From Labyrinthula sp. Ha (Eukaryota > Sar > Bigyra > Labyrinthulida > Labyrinthulaceae), in assembly GCA_015227615.1 (NCBI GenBank), contig JAALGZ010000050.1, positions 124,001 to 188,000 on the forward strand: DNA of 64,000 nt. The letters run 5' to 3'. Below the pieces are notes generated by a model that was not told the origin of the DNA, made no database searches, and saw nothing but the letters and a program-made list of their open reading frames with translations. Position 1 is the first letter of the stretch, and every line of letters begins with the position of its first letter. The translations under genes were made by a program, and so were the position numbers. Shown here one piece after another: positions 46,201 to 57,159 of the stretch.

Positions 46201-47739
46201 AGTATATCATTAAAAGTCAAGATATAATAAAACGCTATATAATTTTTAAGGAGCTTAAGCATTGAAAATATTTGAAATAGAAGGGGTATGTTAAGGCAAT
46301 AGATTAAAAATACAACGCATTTATGGCTAATTGATGTAAATCTAAACAGAATTAAAAGAAAATCACTCAATTGATGAAGCAACCTGGATGTAGATTTATG
46401 TGCAGTGAAAAGCGTTAAAACAAAAAATACGCTTCGGACAAATTCATAGTCAATTTTTTGGAAAAGCTGGTAAGTCGGAGCAGATAATGAGCTGATTACC
46501 ATATATGATATGAATAACTTAGCAAAACCAAAGGTATACACTGTTCTATATTTAGCTTTACTTCCTGCTTACAGGATACTTTCCTTTATAAACAACTTCA
46601 CAGAATAATTAAGATGTATTGTTATTTAACAGAAGAACTTATGCTGAGATAGCGTTAATAATCTTAGGTTCAGTAAAGTGGTTTTGGTACAGGGATCTAT
46701 TAATTATCCTTATGTCTTAACCTAGCTCGTAAGTCTTCTTGAAAACGGTGTACATTTAGAATCACTTTAGGTTTCTTGGGATAATATCAATTTTAATCAA
46801 ATATACCTCCACACTAAAGACGTTCTTTTTCACAACTAATTAATTTTTTAATTTGCTTGTTTTCACTATTTTTAAGTTCTTATTTGCTTTTTCTCATGAT
46901 GAGAATTACTGGTTCTTTGCCAAACTGTGTGCCCGGAAAATTGAGATGCAAAGAAATATCCGTCGCTGCAATTTAAGTGAAAATGACTCCTAGCAACTAA
47001 ATCAACTTCACATTTTCTTTGGCTTTCTGCTGAGGATTATATTTTGTACCTCAGAACACTATCACATCATGTTTGCAGTGATTTTCGCTAATTACGACAA
47101 GGATGTACTTGGAAATGTCAATATCATACTTAATGATAACTTCACATAAGCAATTCTTCTCAGCGCTACGTTTTATATTTGCTCTTTCACTTTTTAATTC
47201 TAACCCCATTTTACCTAACTATTTGTATCGTAAGACTAGTGAGAAGAAAGAATTTTCAACTTTAATTTTTCACTGGCAACACTCTTTATCACCCGCAACA
47301 TTTATTCTAAAGTATGAAATCTAACTATCTACAAATTTCCCAACCCTGTCACTTTGACTTGTTTTTGAATATATAGAACTTCTAGTTAGAATTTCTTCCC
47401 TTTGACTTCTCGTTTTTTCATATTTTTTGTTCTTAATTCTGAATTGCCCAAAAATTATATCTTAGTCACCTGAAAAATAAACCGAATTATGGAAACAAAT
47501 ATTTTGGGAAATCAATCAAACCAATCAGATCACGAGAAATATTTGATTCCCAAAATAAAAACAAATCACAACAAAAAAGTTTTGAACAAGACAACTCATT
47601 CTATAAGCTTTCTACTAGTTTATTATATTTTAAGTCCCCTCAGTCAACATTTTTTACTTTATTAAATTTCTTTAAGTATACAAAATTATTCTGTAAGTAA
47701 GTGCTTGAGAATTTCAGCTGCTTTGATTAATTTTATAGC
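37276..47739. other. 10-kb AT-rich gene desert
   Basis: The most AT-rich part of the window. Small frames (up to about 137 codons, many without ATG) show no motif and are near chance for this composition. One inverted repeat copy lies at 39.73-39.87 kb. A coding-like patch at 44232-44420 followed by a GTAAGT is noted separately. Short reverse-transcriptase-like strings around 38.9 and 39.4 kb are too brief to call an element. Confidence 0.5.
39731..39873 (-). repeat. dispersed AT-rich repeat, copy B
   Basis: Read on the minus strand it starts TAGGAGTGGGACTTGATAA and matches copy A near 8.72 kb across about 140 bp, including the identical core TTTGATAATCATTTTGATTC. It diverges at scattered sites and at its 3' end, so the two copies are not recent duplicates. 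Confidence 0.6.
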
Positions 47740-48708
47740 ATGATCTCGAACAAGAAGAAACTGGATTTGAACTTTCACTTAAAGTTTAAAAAGACTACTC
47801 TAGTTGTTTCACAAAGGAAATCTATTCACGAGAACCCTTCTTTTGGATCCCTACCAGAACTCAATAACCTTGAAGGAGTTACAGAAGTGATATTTTCCAA
47901 GCTTTCAAGGCCTGTCAACAAAATTGCTCTTCAATACTTGAAGAACATTTTTCTAGAAAAAAGCTTTGAAGTAATATCATTTAATTTAATTTCAATGGAT
48001 ATAAAAACTTTTTCTCTCATCTTGCAAAATACATTGTGTTCATTAAATACACTGAGCACTGTTAAATTCTACCGCATTCGGGTAAAAGATTTTGATTCAA
48101 AAAACCTATTTAGCTATCTTACTCGTTGTCCAAAGTTAAATTCTTTTCTTGTTGAAACTATGCTTAAAAAATCAAATCATCGTTTGGAAAGAAAGTTTTT
48201 TCTGAAGAATGTAACTTCTCTAGAATATATTAATACTTTATCGGGTGCAGTACTTTCTACTTTGCTCAAATGTGTTTCCTCAAAATTATGTTCCAGTAAT
48301 TTAAAGAGTTTATATCTTAGTTTGAACCGCATAAACATTGATCAATTTGTTGAAGTACATAATTTCTTTCAGTTATTAAAAAGTGGATTGCTTGAGAATT
48401 TGGTTCGTTTTCAAGTAGAGTGTAGAGAACCAAATGGTGCATTTATGAAAAGTTTTTATAACTTTTTTTCCATCTCGCGTAATGTAATAGATTTACAGCT
48501 TAGTGAAGTTGACCCTTCGCATATTAATTATCTTGTATCTGGATTTTTATTTAATATTGAATCAAGAAAAAATCCATGTGTTTTTCAAGTTTCCTGCAAA
48601 GATAATGATCAATATGACTTTTCTAAAAGATATCAATATTTTGCGACAAAACACAAATTAAGCTGTTATTTTTCAAGACAGAGTTGTTACTTTGCAAAGA
48701 ATACATAG
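47740..48708 (+). CDS. LRR-like protein, 322 aa, unknown role
   Basis: Starts at the ATG at 47740. Repeated segments with spaced leucines read LTRCPKLNSFLVETM, VTSLEYINTLSG, SNLKSLYLSLNRINIDQFVE and RNVIDLQLSEVDPSHI, fitting ribonuclease-inhibitor-like leucine-rich repeats with irregular spacing. No signal peptide or membrane segment. Codons are strongly A/T-ending. Isolated between two gene-free tracts. An acceptor-like TTTATAG sits just before the ATG, so an upstream exon is possible, but I saw no coding there. Confidence 0.6.
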   Translation: MISNKKKLDLNFHLKFKKTTLVVSQRKSIHENPSFGSLPELNNLEGVTEVIFSKLSRPVNKIALQYLKNIFLEKSFEVISFNLISMDIKTFSLILQNTLCSLNTLSTVKFYRIRVKDFDSKNLFSYLTRCPKLNSFLVETMLKKSNHRLERKFFLKNVTSLEYINTLSGAVLSTLLKCVSSKLCSSNLKSLYLSLNRINIDQFVEVHNFFQLLKSGLLENLVRFQVECREPNGAFMKSFYNFFSISRNVIDLQLSEVDPSHINYLVSGFLFNIESRKNPCVFQVSCKDNDQYDFSKRYQYFATKHKLSCYFSRQSCYFAKNT

Positions 48709-51700
48709 TTAAATGGATAGTTTTGATTATTTGGAGGTTTATGAAGTATTATTACATATCACTTTTGTAACTTTGAAGAATTTGAGAAACAAAGAAATCG
48801 AGTTTAATTTTTTTAGTGAGTTGTTCTTTGAAGAAAGTTTTAATATCAAATCGAGTAAAATGTAGGTTGATTGCCGCTGGTTAAGTTCAGTATCTGAACA
48901 CCAAGAATCAATTACTCTAGCTAAGTTTGATGGAGCCATAAATCCAGTGGTGAAGACCTTAGCCTTTTTATTTATTTAATATTATAGTTCGTGGTTACAA
49001 TTTATAGTGTTAAGTTTTGACTTACAGTTTTTAGTTTAAAATAAACTGCTCTCACCATTAAAATTTATTTTTTTCTCTTCTATTAGACTCTATTTAGTTT
49101 ATAGATACTGTATTTCTTTTTTTTCTAGTAGTGTCTATTCTTCCAGTATATTTTAAACCCTGATCAACTTTGAACTATTTATCGTTCATTTCATAGTATT
49201 AATCGCCAGTGTCTTTTCATTCTCTAAATATCCAGTACGTTGTTTCCAGGAAAGGCTAATCTTACAATGAACAAAATATTTTTGTCCCTTAGGATTTGAA
49301 ATGACGAATAGGCCAGATTTCATAAAAGTATTTTTATTAACTTCTCATTGAACCTGTATCTTTCTCATTTTACCTTTCAAAGGTATTAATTCTGAGAATT
49401 TTAAGTCTGGAAGTTACAAATGAACAATTAAACTGTTTCTATCATTTGGATTAGGAAATTAAATCAAATTATATGGACCCAGAATTACAACATCATATAG
49501 TTCCTGCATCTTATATTGTTTGAAGAACATTTTTAAAAAGTATATACTGATAACAATTCCCTTATCAATAGTTTTTCTCTAGTTTTAAACTTTTTCTGTT
49601 TTGTAGTATTAGCATGTTGATGGAAAATCTCATCACGAACGTAACTTCCAAGAACTTGAGCTAAAAAAGGTACAGTATATATATAGTATTCATTCTTAAA
49701 TGAATTAATATCCTTCAAATGAGAAATTAATCCTAACAAAAGTTATATTATTAGTGTTAGGAATGCCCAGCCACAATTTGTAGGTAAAATTTTCTGGTTT
49801 TTTTCCTCAGCGCTCCCGATTCTATTCAACCATTTTCACCTTCCTCTTGATATCCTAGATATTTCTAGCTTTGCCTTGTAATGGTTGCAATTATTTGGTT
49901 TCAGCTTCGGTTTTTGTTTGATTTCTGAAGTATTTTGATATATATTTTTCAAGCTGTGTGATTTGTTATCTGTACTATATGGTTCTTGTTCAAAATGTGC
50001 TTGTTTCTGATATATGAAGGTTATTGGATATATTTACGGTGGTAAAATGCTGTTTGGGACACTTTTCTAGTTGATTTGAAGACGTATTTCATTAGATTTT
50101 ACTTTCGTATTTGGTGATATATTCGCCCGTGATGTTGTTTGAAGGTGTGTACTTTATCGATGTTTTCCTCCTACAGGTTTACATTACGTGATATCGGTTG
50201 ATATAAGATGTATCTGGAATAACGTTAGTCACGATTAGCGGGAAATAATGAAGATAAAGTGGATAAGGGAAATATGACATGATTGCAGACTAAGTAACTA
50301 TAACTTGGTATTGGAAATACTTTGAAATATACAATTACGAAGCTACAACCGACATAGTTAATGAGTTTTTTAAGCCGTTATTAATTGTTAATTGTTAACA
50401 AGTTGTTGGAGAAGAAAGAAAGTTTTCTATATTAAGAGGTACCTAAAAGCTTTGTAAAGTGTTGATTTTTGGCCACGTGTATAAGCATCTACTTTTTGTT
50501 TCAAGTATACACGATAATCATTATAGCCTCCAATTTTCTGGATCATATTCCGGTCTGGTATTTTTTCTTAGCTTCCTGGGTAATAGCCTGATAATTGATC
50601 TTAGGTAAGAAACCAATTTGAGATATGTTACTTTAACGACAGTAACAAAGTTCAGGACACTTAGGTTATTTATGTAGTCGCCCTCATTTATGTTTCCTAA
50701 TGGGTCTCGGGAAGATTTTCTAAAAAATGTTGGGAAATATGATAAAAACCTGGAAATCTGAAATCTCGAGAGCTTGATCCACTCTAGATTTTAGATAGAA
50801 ATCTGAGAAATCGCTAGAATTCCTGATCCAAAATTTCAAGAACTTGAATTTTTGTGATTCTTTGTGGCCCTCACGATTACTATTTCTTCAACCTCATGTT
50901 GAGAAAAGTAAAACTTTTTTCCTTTCTTTTATACCTTCCAGGTATCATATAAATTGTTTCTTCTCGACAGTGGTTCAAAATAAAACATAAACTAACCTTC
51001 GAAATATTCCATCATATATCAGAGTACCTAAGTTCATATTGACATTAGTAATTTCAACTATTTTCATTCTGATTTTGTATATTCACTCAAAGAACTATTT
51101 TGATGTTGAACTTGCAGCCTTAGCACCTATATGGTCCATTATTTCTATAGTAGCTCAAGTTATGAGCAAATACTGAAGAAGAAAGAAACCCTCCCGAATT
51201 AAAACTCATCTCCTTCATCAAGAAATTACTAGATACACAGAAACTTTCATCCGATTAAGCTTTTACAAACACGGGTTACACAGTAGGAGAAACTTTAACA
51301 TATGTGAAGGTATTTTCGCATTGAAACAGAAGAAGAAGGATCTACTTTGAACCGTGAGTGGTTCTGAGGTCACATGCTAACTCCGCAAAATATCAAATGA
51401 AGAAGGAAATCATAACGTCTTACAATTTTCCAAGGTTTCAACTCAGAAATTAAGGACATTCGAAAACCAGTTAAATAAGATTATGGAAAATAATAGCTAA
51501 AGAAGGTAGTCGGTGCAGAAAAAAAATAACATTACCCTAAAAAGTATCTGAAGAAAGGGGAAAGCTGCTAATAAATGTACAATTACACTAGAAGAAGCAG
51601 AAAATAAAATTCAGAAGAAACTTCTTGCACAAATGACATTACATACTTGAGAGAAAAATACATAATTTCAGCACAAGATGGGCCTTGAGTTTAGAACCAG

Positions 51701-54276
51701 AACTTAGAAAAGGATACGGCTCAGAGGCTAGTGATAGCATTTAGCAAAAATTCTAAACAAAGTAATGAAAAAAAACAATATCAAACAATTGAAAGACCAA
51801 CGTTTCTATTTTGGAGGCAAACCAAACCATTTGCATATTATTTGGTTAGTGGGAAGGAATGTGACTGAAAAACAGGATTTACTGTTTCGTGATAAAAAAG
51901 AACGTTGGCTCCCTGCGTCATGATCATATCTTTCGCCATATGCGCGACATTTGCTACATCTCTTTTTTTACATTTTTTTAGCTCGCTCAAAGACAAAGCC
52001 TTGGCAGTTTCTGTGTTTTTTCGTTGGTAATGAATTTGACAGGAGGGAGAAATTCAGTTTTGGTGATCCCTTCTTTTCCATGAGCTAAGATATGTTACCA
52101 TTGTCAGCTTGAAATTTACCTCACTTCCTGCAAAAAGATAAGAAAATTTTCTGTTCAACTTCATCAGGTTTTTATAGCGATGGCTTGAAAAATCTCCAGA
52201 TACCAAATCCGAACAGAGAGATATGTAGATATTTACTTTTCTTCTATTCTTGTAGTGAAAGAATGTCAATATTTTCCTAAACTGCTCTGCATAGATGAGA
52301 ACTTCTTACTAACCATCTCTCAGGAATACCGGATTCTTATAGTAAGATCCTATTCTCTAACAATGTGAAGATGATGACCATATATTTGCACTTTACCTTC
52401 TACTAAGAAAAGAAGCTAGAGATGGAGGTTGGTGTTTATCCATTGAGATCCACGCAGTAATTTTCTCAAGGGTATTTACATCAGGTGCTAGATTTTCATT
52501 GTTTCATAGATAATGCAGAGTTTTCTTTAAATTGTGTTCCTTGTTGAAGTCGTACTATTAGGACTTACTCCATACATGCAGCATAATGTTTATTGAAAGG
52601 ATTTGCTTCTTCAAATCTTGGATGTACTTTTTCTACTGCCCCTCTCGACTTAGAAGGAGGTGTAGTTTGCCGTGTCGTTAGCATTTGGCCTAACAAAAGG
52701 ATATAATGCTCACCGTTTCCTTACACAAAATAATGTTATCATCCTGCTCTTCATGGCCAAATGAGATCTCCAATGAAATAATGTTGTGTATTAGTTTCCT
52801 AGTACTTAAAGTTATTATTTTGCGTTGTTACTATAAAGTCCATAACCTTCCTCTTTCAACTACATTTTGGTCTTATATCTTCTAAATCCCCAAGTAAACC
52901 TTCACCTTAGTTAATGATTTTCAGTAAAATGTCACTGTAATCTGAAAATGAGCTTCTGCTATACATGCTAAAGACCCTTCAAAACAATTATTAGCTCTTG
53001 TCGCTGTTTCTAGTAGCTAACATACTTATTTAAAAACTTTTGAGGCAATTATAAACATCTCCGCGTTATCCCTTATCAAACCGATATCCTGTGCATTTAG
53101 ACCAAACAGTTCTAATGCAGATAAGGTGTACTTTAAAGCTTCAGTAGTCCTGAATCTTATTCCTACACAGAGAGACTTCCCCCAAACAGTTAATATCAAT
53201 GGACATCATACATATCACCACTTGTTTCGTCACTTTATTTGTTGAATCCACTTGAACCAAATTACTGCGCTTCAAGGAGTAATCATTACATAGCTTGGTT
53301 TGAATGCTGGAAGCAAATAAGCGAGAAACTTCAATTCCAGTCTTAAGAATAAGTTCGGCAACTCTACCTTAGGTTTTTTACTCATATATAAACTCCATGA
53401 GCTCAACCATTCACTCTTTTTGAACTAAACTTCTCTCTCCCCTTGTTCAACATCCTGAAAAGGCAGGTAGAACTGTAGCCTCTATTCACAAACTTCGTTG
53501 ACGTGATCTTTGTTACCATGGGTAAGCAAAGAGTTACCTGTGCAACCTACATCAATGAACTCCTTTCATCCCCAGAAAGTTGAAATTGATACATGATTCA
53601 AACAATCTTATTTTGCATGCCAGGAGCTAATGGATGATGATGTTCATCGCGAAACTCTTATGTGACATAGTATACTTTCTTAGCACCAAACACAAATCTA
53701 ATCTGAAAGCCACACTTATTTTTACTTCCTTTGCAACAAAAATGCTTCTACAGTAGACAATGTGTCGAGATACGGTGGAAACGTCAATTGTCTTTGAGCT
53801 GAGAGCTTTTTAGGAGAAAACGCTGTGTAGCATCCACTTTATTATGTAACATTTTTTATAATGTTCGAAAGATGCTCAAGAGATGCATGAGTAGTGTTCA
53901 GAAGTCATGAAATGGAACTTCTTCTCTAATTCAATTATAAGCATTTAATGAAAACTTCTATAATTAGAAAAATAGTAAGGGTCACAATCAAATTTTAATT
54001 GGTTCTAATGACATTTACTGAACCAATTAGATTTTGAGATTTGCTACCCTGGAATCACGTATGGCTAAAAAAAAGAATCTTCACAAAAACGACTAAATTA
54101 TATGTTAATAAATTTAATCTAATGACGTGGCAGATTAATGATATCTTTTATTCGATTTAAAGAGAAAATTATACTAAGAGAAAAGATCTTGAAAGAATGG
54201 GAGATCTATGCAAAAAAAAAGAATATTGAATGGGGGGACAAAAATATAATCTTTTGATGTTTCTGGACCCGAAAAA
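48709..54276. other. gene-free stretch with transposon relic
   Basis: About 5.6 kb. Contains the decayed MULE transposase at 53.0-53.75 kb and other coding-like scraps without a clear family: minus-strand frames at 49533-49739 and 52054-52269, and the plus strand near 51.4-51.7 kb. Less AT-rich than the 38-47 kb desert, which fits eroded mobile DNA. Confidence 0.5.
53026..53750 (-). mobile_element. decayed MULE (Mutator-like) transposase, partial
   Basis: Reading the minus strand in order gives a FAR1/WRKY-GCM1-like end (KCGFQIRFVFGAKKVYYVT, then EHHHPLAPGM) and ILKTGIEVSRLFASSIQ. Then comes the MULE core: VQVDSTNKVTKQVVICM with the first catalytic Asp in DST, and, in another frame, TTEALKYTLSALELFG and DIGLIRDNAEMF, where families have TD-x-D-x-A-M before VF. 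Stops near the FAR1 part and at least one frame change inside the core show it is dead. No terminal inverted repeats were found. It may extend toward 52.0 kb. Confidence 0.65.
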
Positions 54277-54873
54277 ATGAATTATCTCTCCAGAACAGCA
54301 CCCTTGTTCACTCCACAGATTATGTTTATTGCTCTGGTGAATGATAATGGTCGTTTCTCTCCTTCTTTTATTTCAGTGATATTTTCTATTCTTTTCCTAC
54401 CAATACTTATTTTATATGATATGTTTTCTATCTTTTCTTCACTATTAATATGTCTTTCTTTGACTTATTTTAGTTTCTTATATGAAACAACATTTGTTGC
54501 AAATGAAGATAAATATGGACCTTTCCTTTCTCAAAATATTCTTGTTCTTGATTTTGGAATATTTATTTATTATGGAGGTGTTTATCAAAATTATTGTTTT
54601 GATCTTGAATATCATCCAATTGTTCTTTGTTCAAGAGAATGTTGTAAAAAAGACCTTCCTGCAGAAACTAATTTAGCTTTAAAATATTGTCGATATAGAA
54701 TTCATTTTTTTAGACATAATATTAAATTAAGAAAAGAAAAATCTACAAATAATATTTTTAAGAAAGACTCAATTTATAATATATGCTGGCAGTCTGAACA
54801 AATACGAGTGAATAAAACTGTTACCTCAATAATAGAAAAAGCAAATTATGAATATTTTGAAATTTTTTTATGA
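54277..54873 (+). CDS. membrane protein, unknown, 198 aa
   Basis: Starts at the ATG at 54277. Two adjacent hydrophobic segments (about residues 30-48 and 50-70) look like a membrane hairpin, followed by a hydrophilic tail with a Cys cluster (LCSRECCKKDLP) near residue 120 and a basic region. No family recognised. Codons almost all end in A or T. The length is well above chance for this composition, and the following genes share its base use. Confidence 0.55.
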   Translation: MNYLSRTAPLFTPQIMFIALVNDNGRFSPSFISVIFSILFLPILILYDMFSIFSSLLICLSLTYFSFLYETTFVANEDKYGPFLSQNILVLDFGIFIYYGGVYQNYCFDLEYHPIVLCSRECCKKDLPAETNLALKYCRYRIHFFRHNIKLRKEKSTNNIFKKDSIYNICWQSEQIRVNKTVTSIIEKANYEYFEIFL

Positions 54874-55630
54874 AATACTTTTTAGGTGCTTTACTAAATA
54901 TATCATTTTATCATTGAGAAACCTATGAATCTTTTTCTCTTGTTTTGATGGAGTTTTTTGTAAACTGGCTTAACTTTTTGTTGGATCTAAGATGGAGAGA
55001 ATCTTAAAACCTCATAGCAGGTATAAATCTTTACTCTTAATACCTTTTCAGATGAACTGTTTCTTTTTCTACTTTATTCAAGTTTAAATTTATTACCCTG
55101 TTAAGCTATAAAATAAAGTTTGGTAGAAAGAAATGAGTTTTGAAGATTCTTTTTGAAGTATTCATTAAGTTTCAAACAATAGACAAGTTTGAGATTATAA
55201 TTATCTGGAATAGAAATAATTTAGAGGTTTAGTTTCCTGACAAAATTTTGAAACCTTTTCACATACTCGTTTTTTTTCTTTCAAATCACTATTCTAGAAA
55301 GAATCCACTTTATACACTTACACTATCTTTGGTTAAAACATGAATTTGCTAATAGGTTTCTTGCCATAAAATATAAACTAAAACAAAAAGAACTAGCTTT
55401 AAACTTTTCTTAAATATTCTTCTTTTTATGGAAGCTCAACTTTCTGTATTTTATTTATCAAGACTGTCTGAATATTTTTATATATAAAGAAGGCGCCAAA
55501 AGTCAAAACAAAAAAGATATGAAATAAATACAATATTAAAATTAAAATTCTGCAAGATTTCAAGATATTTATATTTTATTATAGAAAAGATTGAGAAAAA
55601 AAGTTATTGAACTGAGAATTAAGAGTTTGG
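54874..55630. other. intergenic, nothing recognised
   Basis: About 0.76 kb, very AT-rich with homopolymer runs. No frame or repeat of note. Confidence 0.5.
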
Positions 55631-56139
55631 TTAAAACTTTTCTGCTGATATAGATAAACAATTTAAAGGAAGATAAAGTCCATTTCCATCTTCTGGCATA
55701 AAATCTTCATCTTCAAAATTTAAGGGATATAATTTTCCATCTATTCCTTTAACTTTTATTCCTTCACATCTTTCTAGAATAATCTTTTCTATTTCTAAAC
55801 CTCTACATTCAATTATTCCAATAATACCTTCTTTACCTAAAAAAACTTCTTCAACTTCATTTATTTTTTTTTCTTTTATAAAATTTAAACTTGCAGATTT
55901 CTTTTTTCCAAATTTGACAACAAAACTATGAAATAAAAAACATAAATAAAACTTTACTTTGCTTTTCCTCTGCTATTTTCAAGTTCTTGTTCTTCATCTC
56001 TTGAAAAAAATATTCCTTCTCTTTTTTCATTTCCTCCTTGTTGACAAATATTTGCACAATATAAATTTGGAGGTGTTATTGATTCAACTAATTGAGAATT
56101 TGAATCATCTTCAAATTTTAATTTAATTTTGTATTTCAT
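55631..56139 (-). CDS. CZIB (C1orf123/UPF0587)-like protein lacking most zinc cysteines (two exons)
   Basis: Exons 56139-55958 and 55925-55631 give 158 residues; human CZIB has 160. The C-terminal half matches well: IIECRGLEIEKI (human EFECRGLEPVDF), then a beta-rich stretch, NFEDEDFMPED and NGLYLPL. The N-terminal half aligns through SRGKANFVVKFGKKKSASLN, equivalent to human GRGSASMVQKCKLCARENSI. Human CZIB binds zinc through two CxxC pairs; here the first pair reads CQQG and the second FGKK, so three of four ligands are missing. Family members accept zinc from ZNG1-type chaperones; this one may have lost that role. Its ATG is 23 bp from that of the divergent Tudor-like gene. Confidence 0.7.
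55926..55957 (-). other. 32-bp intron in the CZIB-like gene
   Basis: Begins GTAAAG, T-rich, ends TTTCATAG, phase 2 (AA|T). Removal yields a protein of family length. Confidence 0.85.
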
Positions 56140-56162
56140 TTTTTTTTCTTTCGATAAATTTC
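56140..56162. promoter_or_regulatory. 23-bp gap between divergent ATGs
   Basis: The ATG at 56139 (minus) and the ATG at 56163 (plus) are separated by 23 bp. If the second Met of the plus gene (56190) is used, the gap is 50 bp. Promoters must overlap transcribed sequence. Confidence 0.45.
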
Positions 56163-57110
56163 ATGAAAATTAATGAAAGAAAAATAATCATGAATGAAAA
56201 AGAATTAAAAAAATTTGGAAGAATGGATCCAAATTTAAAATCAAGATGGAAATTTCATCAAAATATTGAAGCAAATTGGCAAAATAGTGGATTATGGTTT
56301 CCAGGAAATATTGCATGGATTTATAGATACTTAAATTCTATTAGATATGTTATTTTATATGAAGATGGTGATTTTGAATATAATGTTCCTCAAAAACAAA
56401 TAAGAAAAAGAGGATATAAATATTTAAGTTTAAAAGAAAAAAAAATAGAAGAAGAAAATTTTCAGGATGAAGAAACTTATTTTGAAAGAAATATTCAAAG
56501 ATCAACTTTTGAAATAGAAAAAGAAAAACAAAGTTCAAGAAAAGAAGAATCTGGAAATAAAATGCTTAAAGAGAAGAAAGAAAATAAGCAAAATGCTCAA
56601 AAATTGGATTTTGAACTAAAAAAAGACAAAAAAAATTCAGAAAAAGATCATAAATCTAAGAATGAAGTTATTGAACAAACAAAAGAAAGTAATAAGAATT
56701 CTGTTTTGGATAAAATATATGAGATTATTGAAGAAATTGAAGATGTTGAAGTTATTATAAAGCCTGCTTCAACTTGGAAAAAAAAACTATTAGGTAAAAG
56801 AAAGCTTCCAAAAATTGAAAGTTTGACAAATATTCAACCTATAAAACAAGTAAAAGAAACAAGTTTCAAAAATCAAAGTGTAACTAAAAAAAAAGATATT
56901 TGTATTCTTGAAGTTGTGAACAATCTGCTTTCTAAAATATCTGAATCTATTAATAAAAAAGAAAATCTTTTATCCATAAACTTGAACAATTTTGAAAATG
57001 AAGAATTAAAAACAAAAGATATAAAAGAAATTTTAACCACAATTCAAAAAGCTTTTCCTGAGTTTCTTTACATTGTAGAACACAAAAAACTACTAATTAA
57101 CTTTGCATAG
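56163..57110 (+). CDS. Tudor/Agenet-like domain protein with Lys/Glu-rich body, 315 aa
   Basis: Residues about 38-80 read NWQNSGLWFPGNIAWIYR and then IRYVILYEDGDFEYNVPQKQI, matching the Tudor/Agenet pattern G-x-W-x-x-G-x-I, Y-x-DGD-x-E, V-x-x-x-x-I/R. Such domains read methylated histone tails; that is inferred. The rest is a low-complexity, highly charged region (Lys, Glu, Asn), with some hydrophobic helices at the C-terminus (LLSKISESI, IKEILTTIQKAF). Codons are extremely A/T-ending. It converges with the acidic membrane protein over 49 bp. The start could also be the second Met, nine codons on. Confidence 0.65.
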   Translation: MKINERKIIMNEKELKKFGRMDPNLKSRWKFHQNIEANWQNSGLWFPGNIAWIYRYLNSIRYVILYEDGDFEYNVPQKQIRKRGYKYLSLKEKKIEEENFQDEETYFERNIQRSTFEIEKEKQSSRKEESGNKMLKEKKENKQNAQKLDFELKKDKKNSEKDHKSKNEVIEQTKESNKNSVLDKIYEIIEEIEDVEVIIKPASTWKKKLLGKRKLPKIESLTNIQPIKQVKETSFKNQSVTKKKDICILEVVNNLLSKISESINKKENLLSINLNNFENEELKTKDIKEILTTIQKAFPEFLYIVEHKKLLINFA

Positions 57111-57159
57111 TATTTAAACAACAAAGAAAAACTCTTCTTATTCATTAACAAAAAACAAA

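Noticed and set aside
46128-46541. 137-codon hydrophobic frame on the minus strand
   Set aside because: No ATG at its start, no motif, and a length reachable by chance in such AT-rich DNA.
49533-49739. Minus-strand frame with a coding-like end (FLAQVLGSYVRDE)
   Set aside because: The upstream continuation is interrupted by a stop and no 27-32 bp intron removes it; kept only as a scrap.
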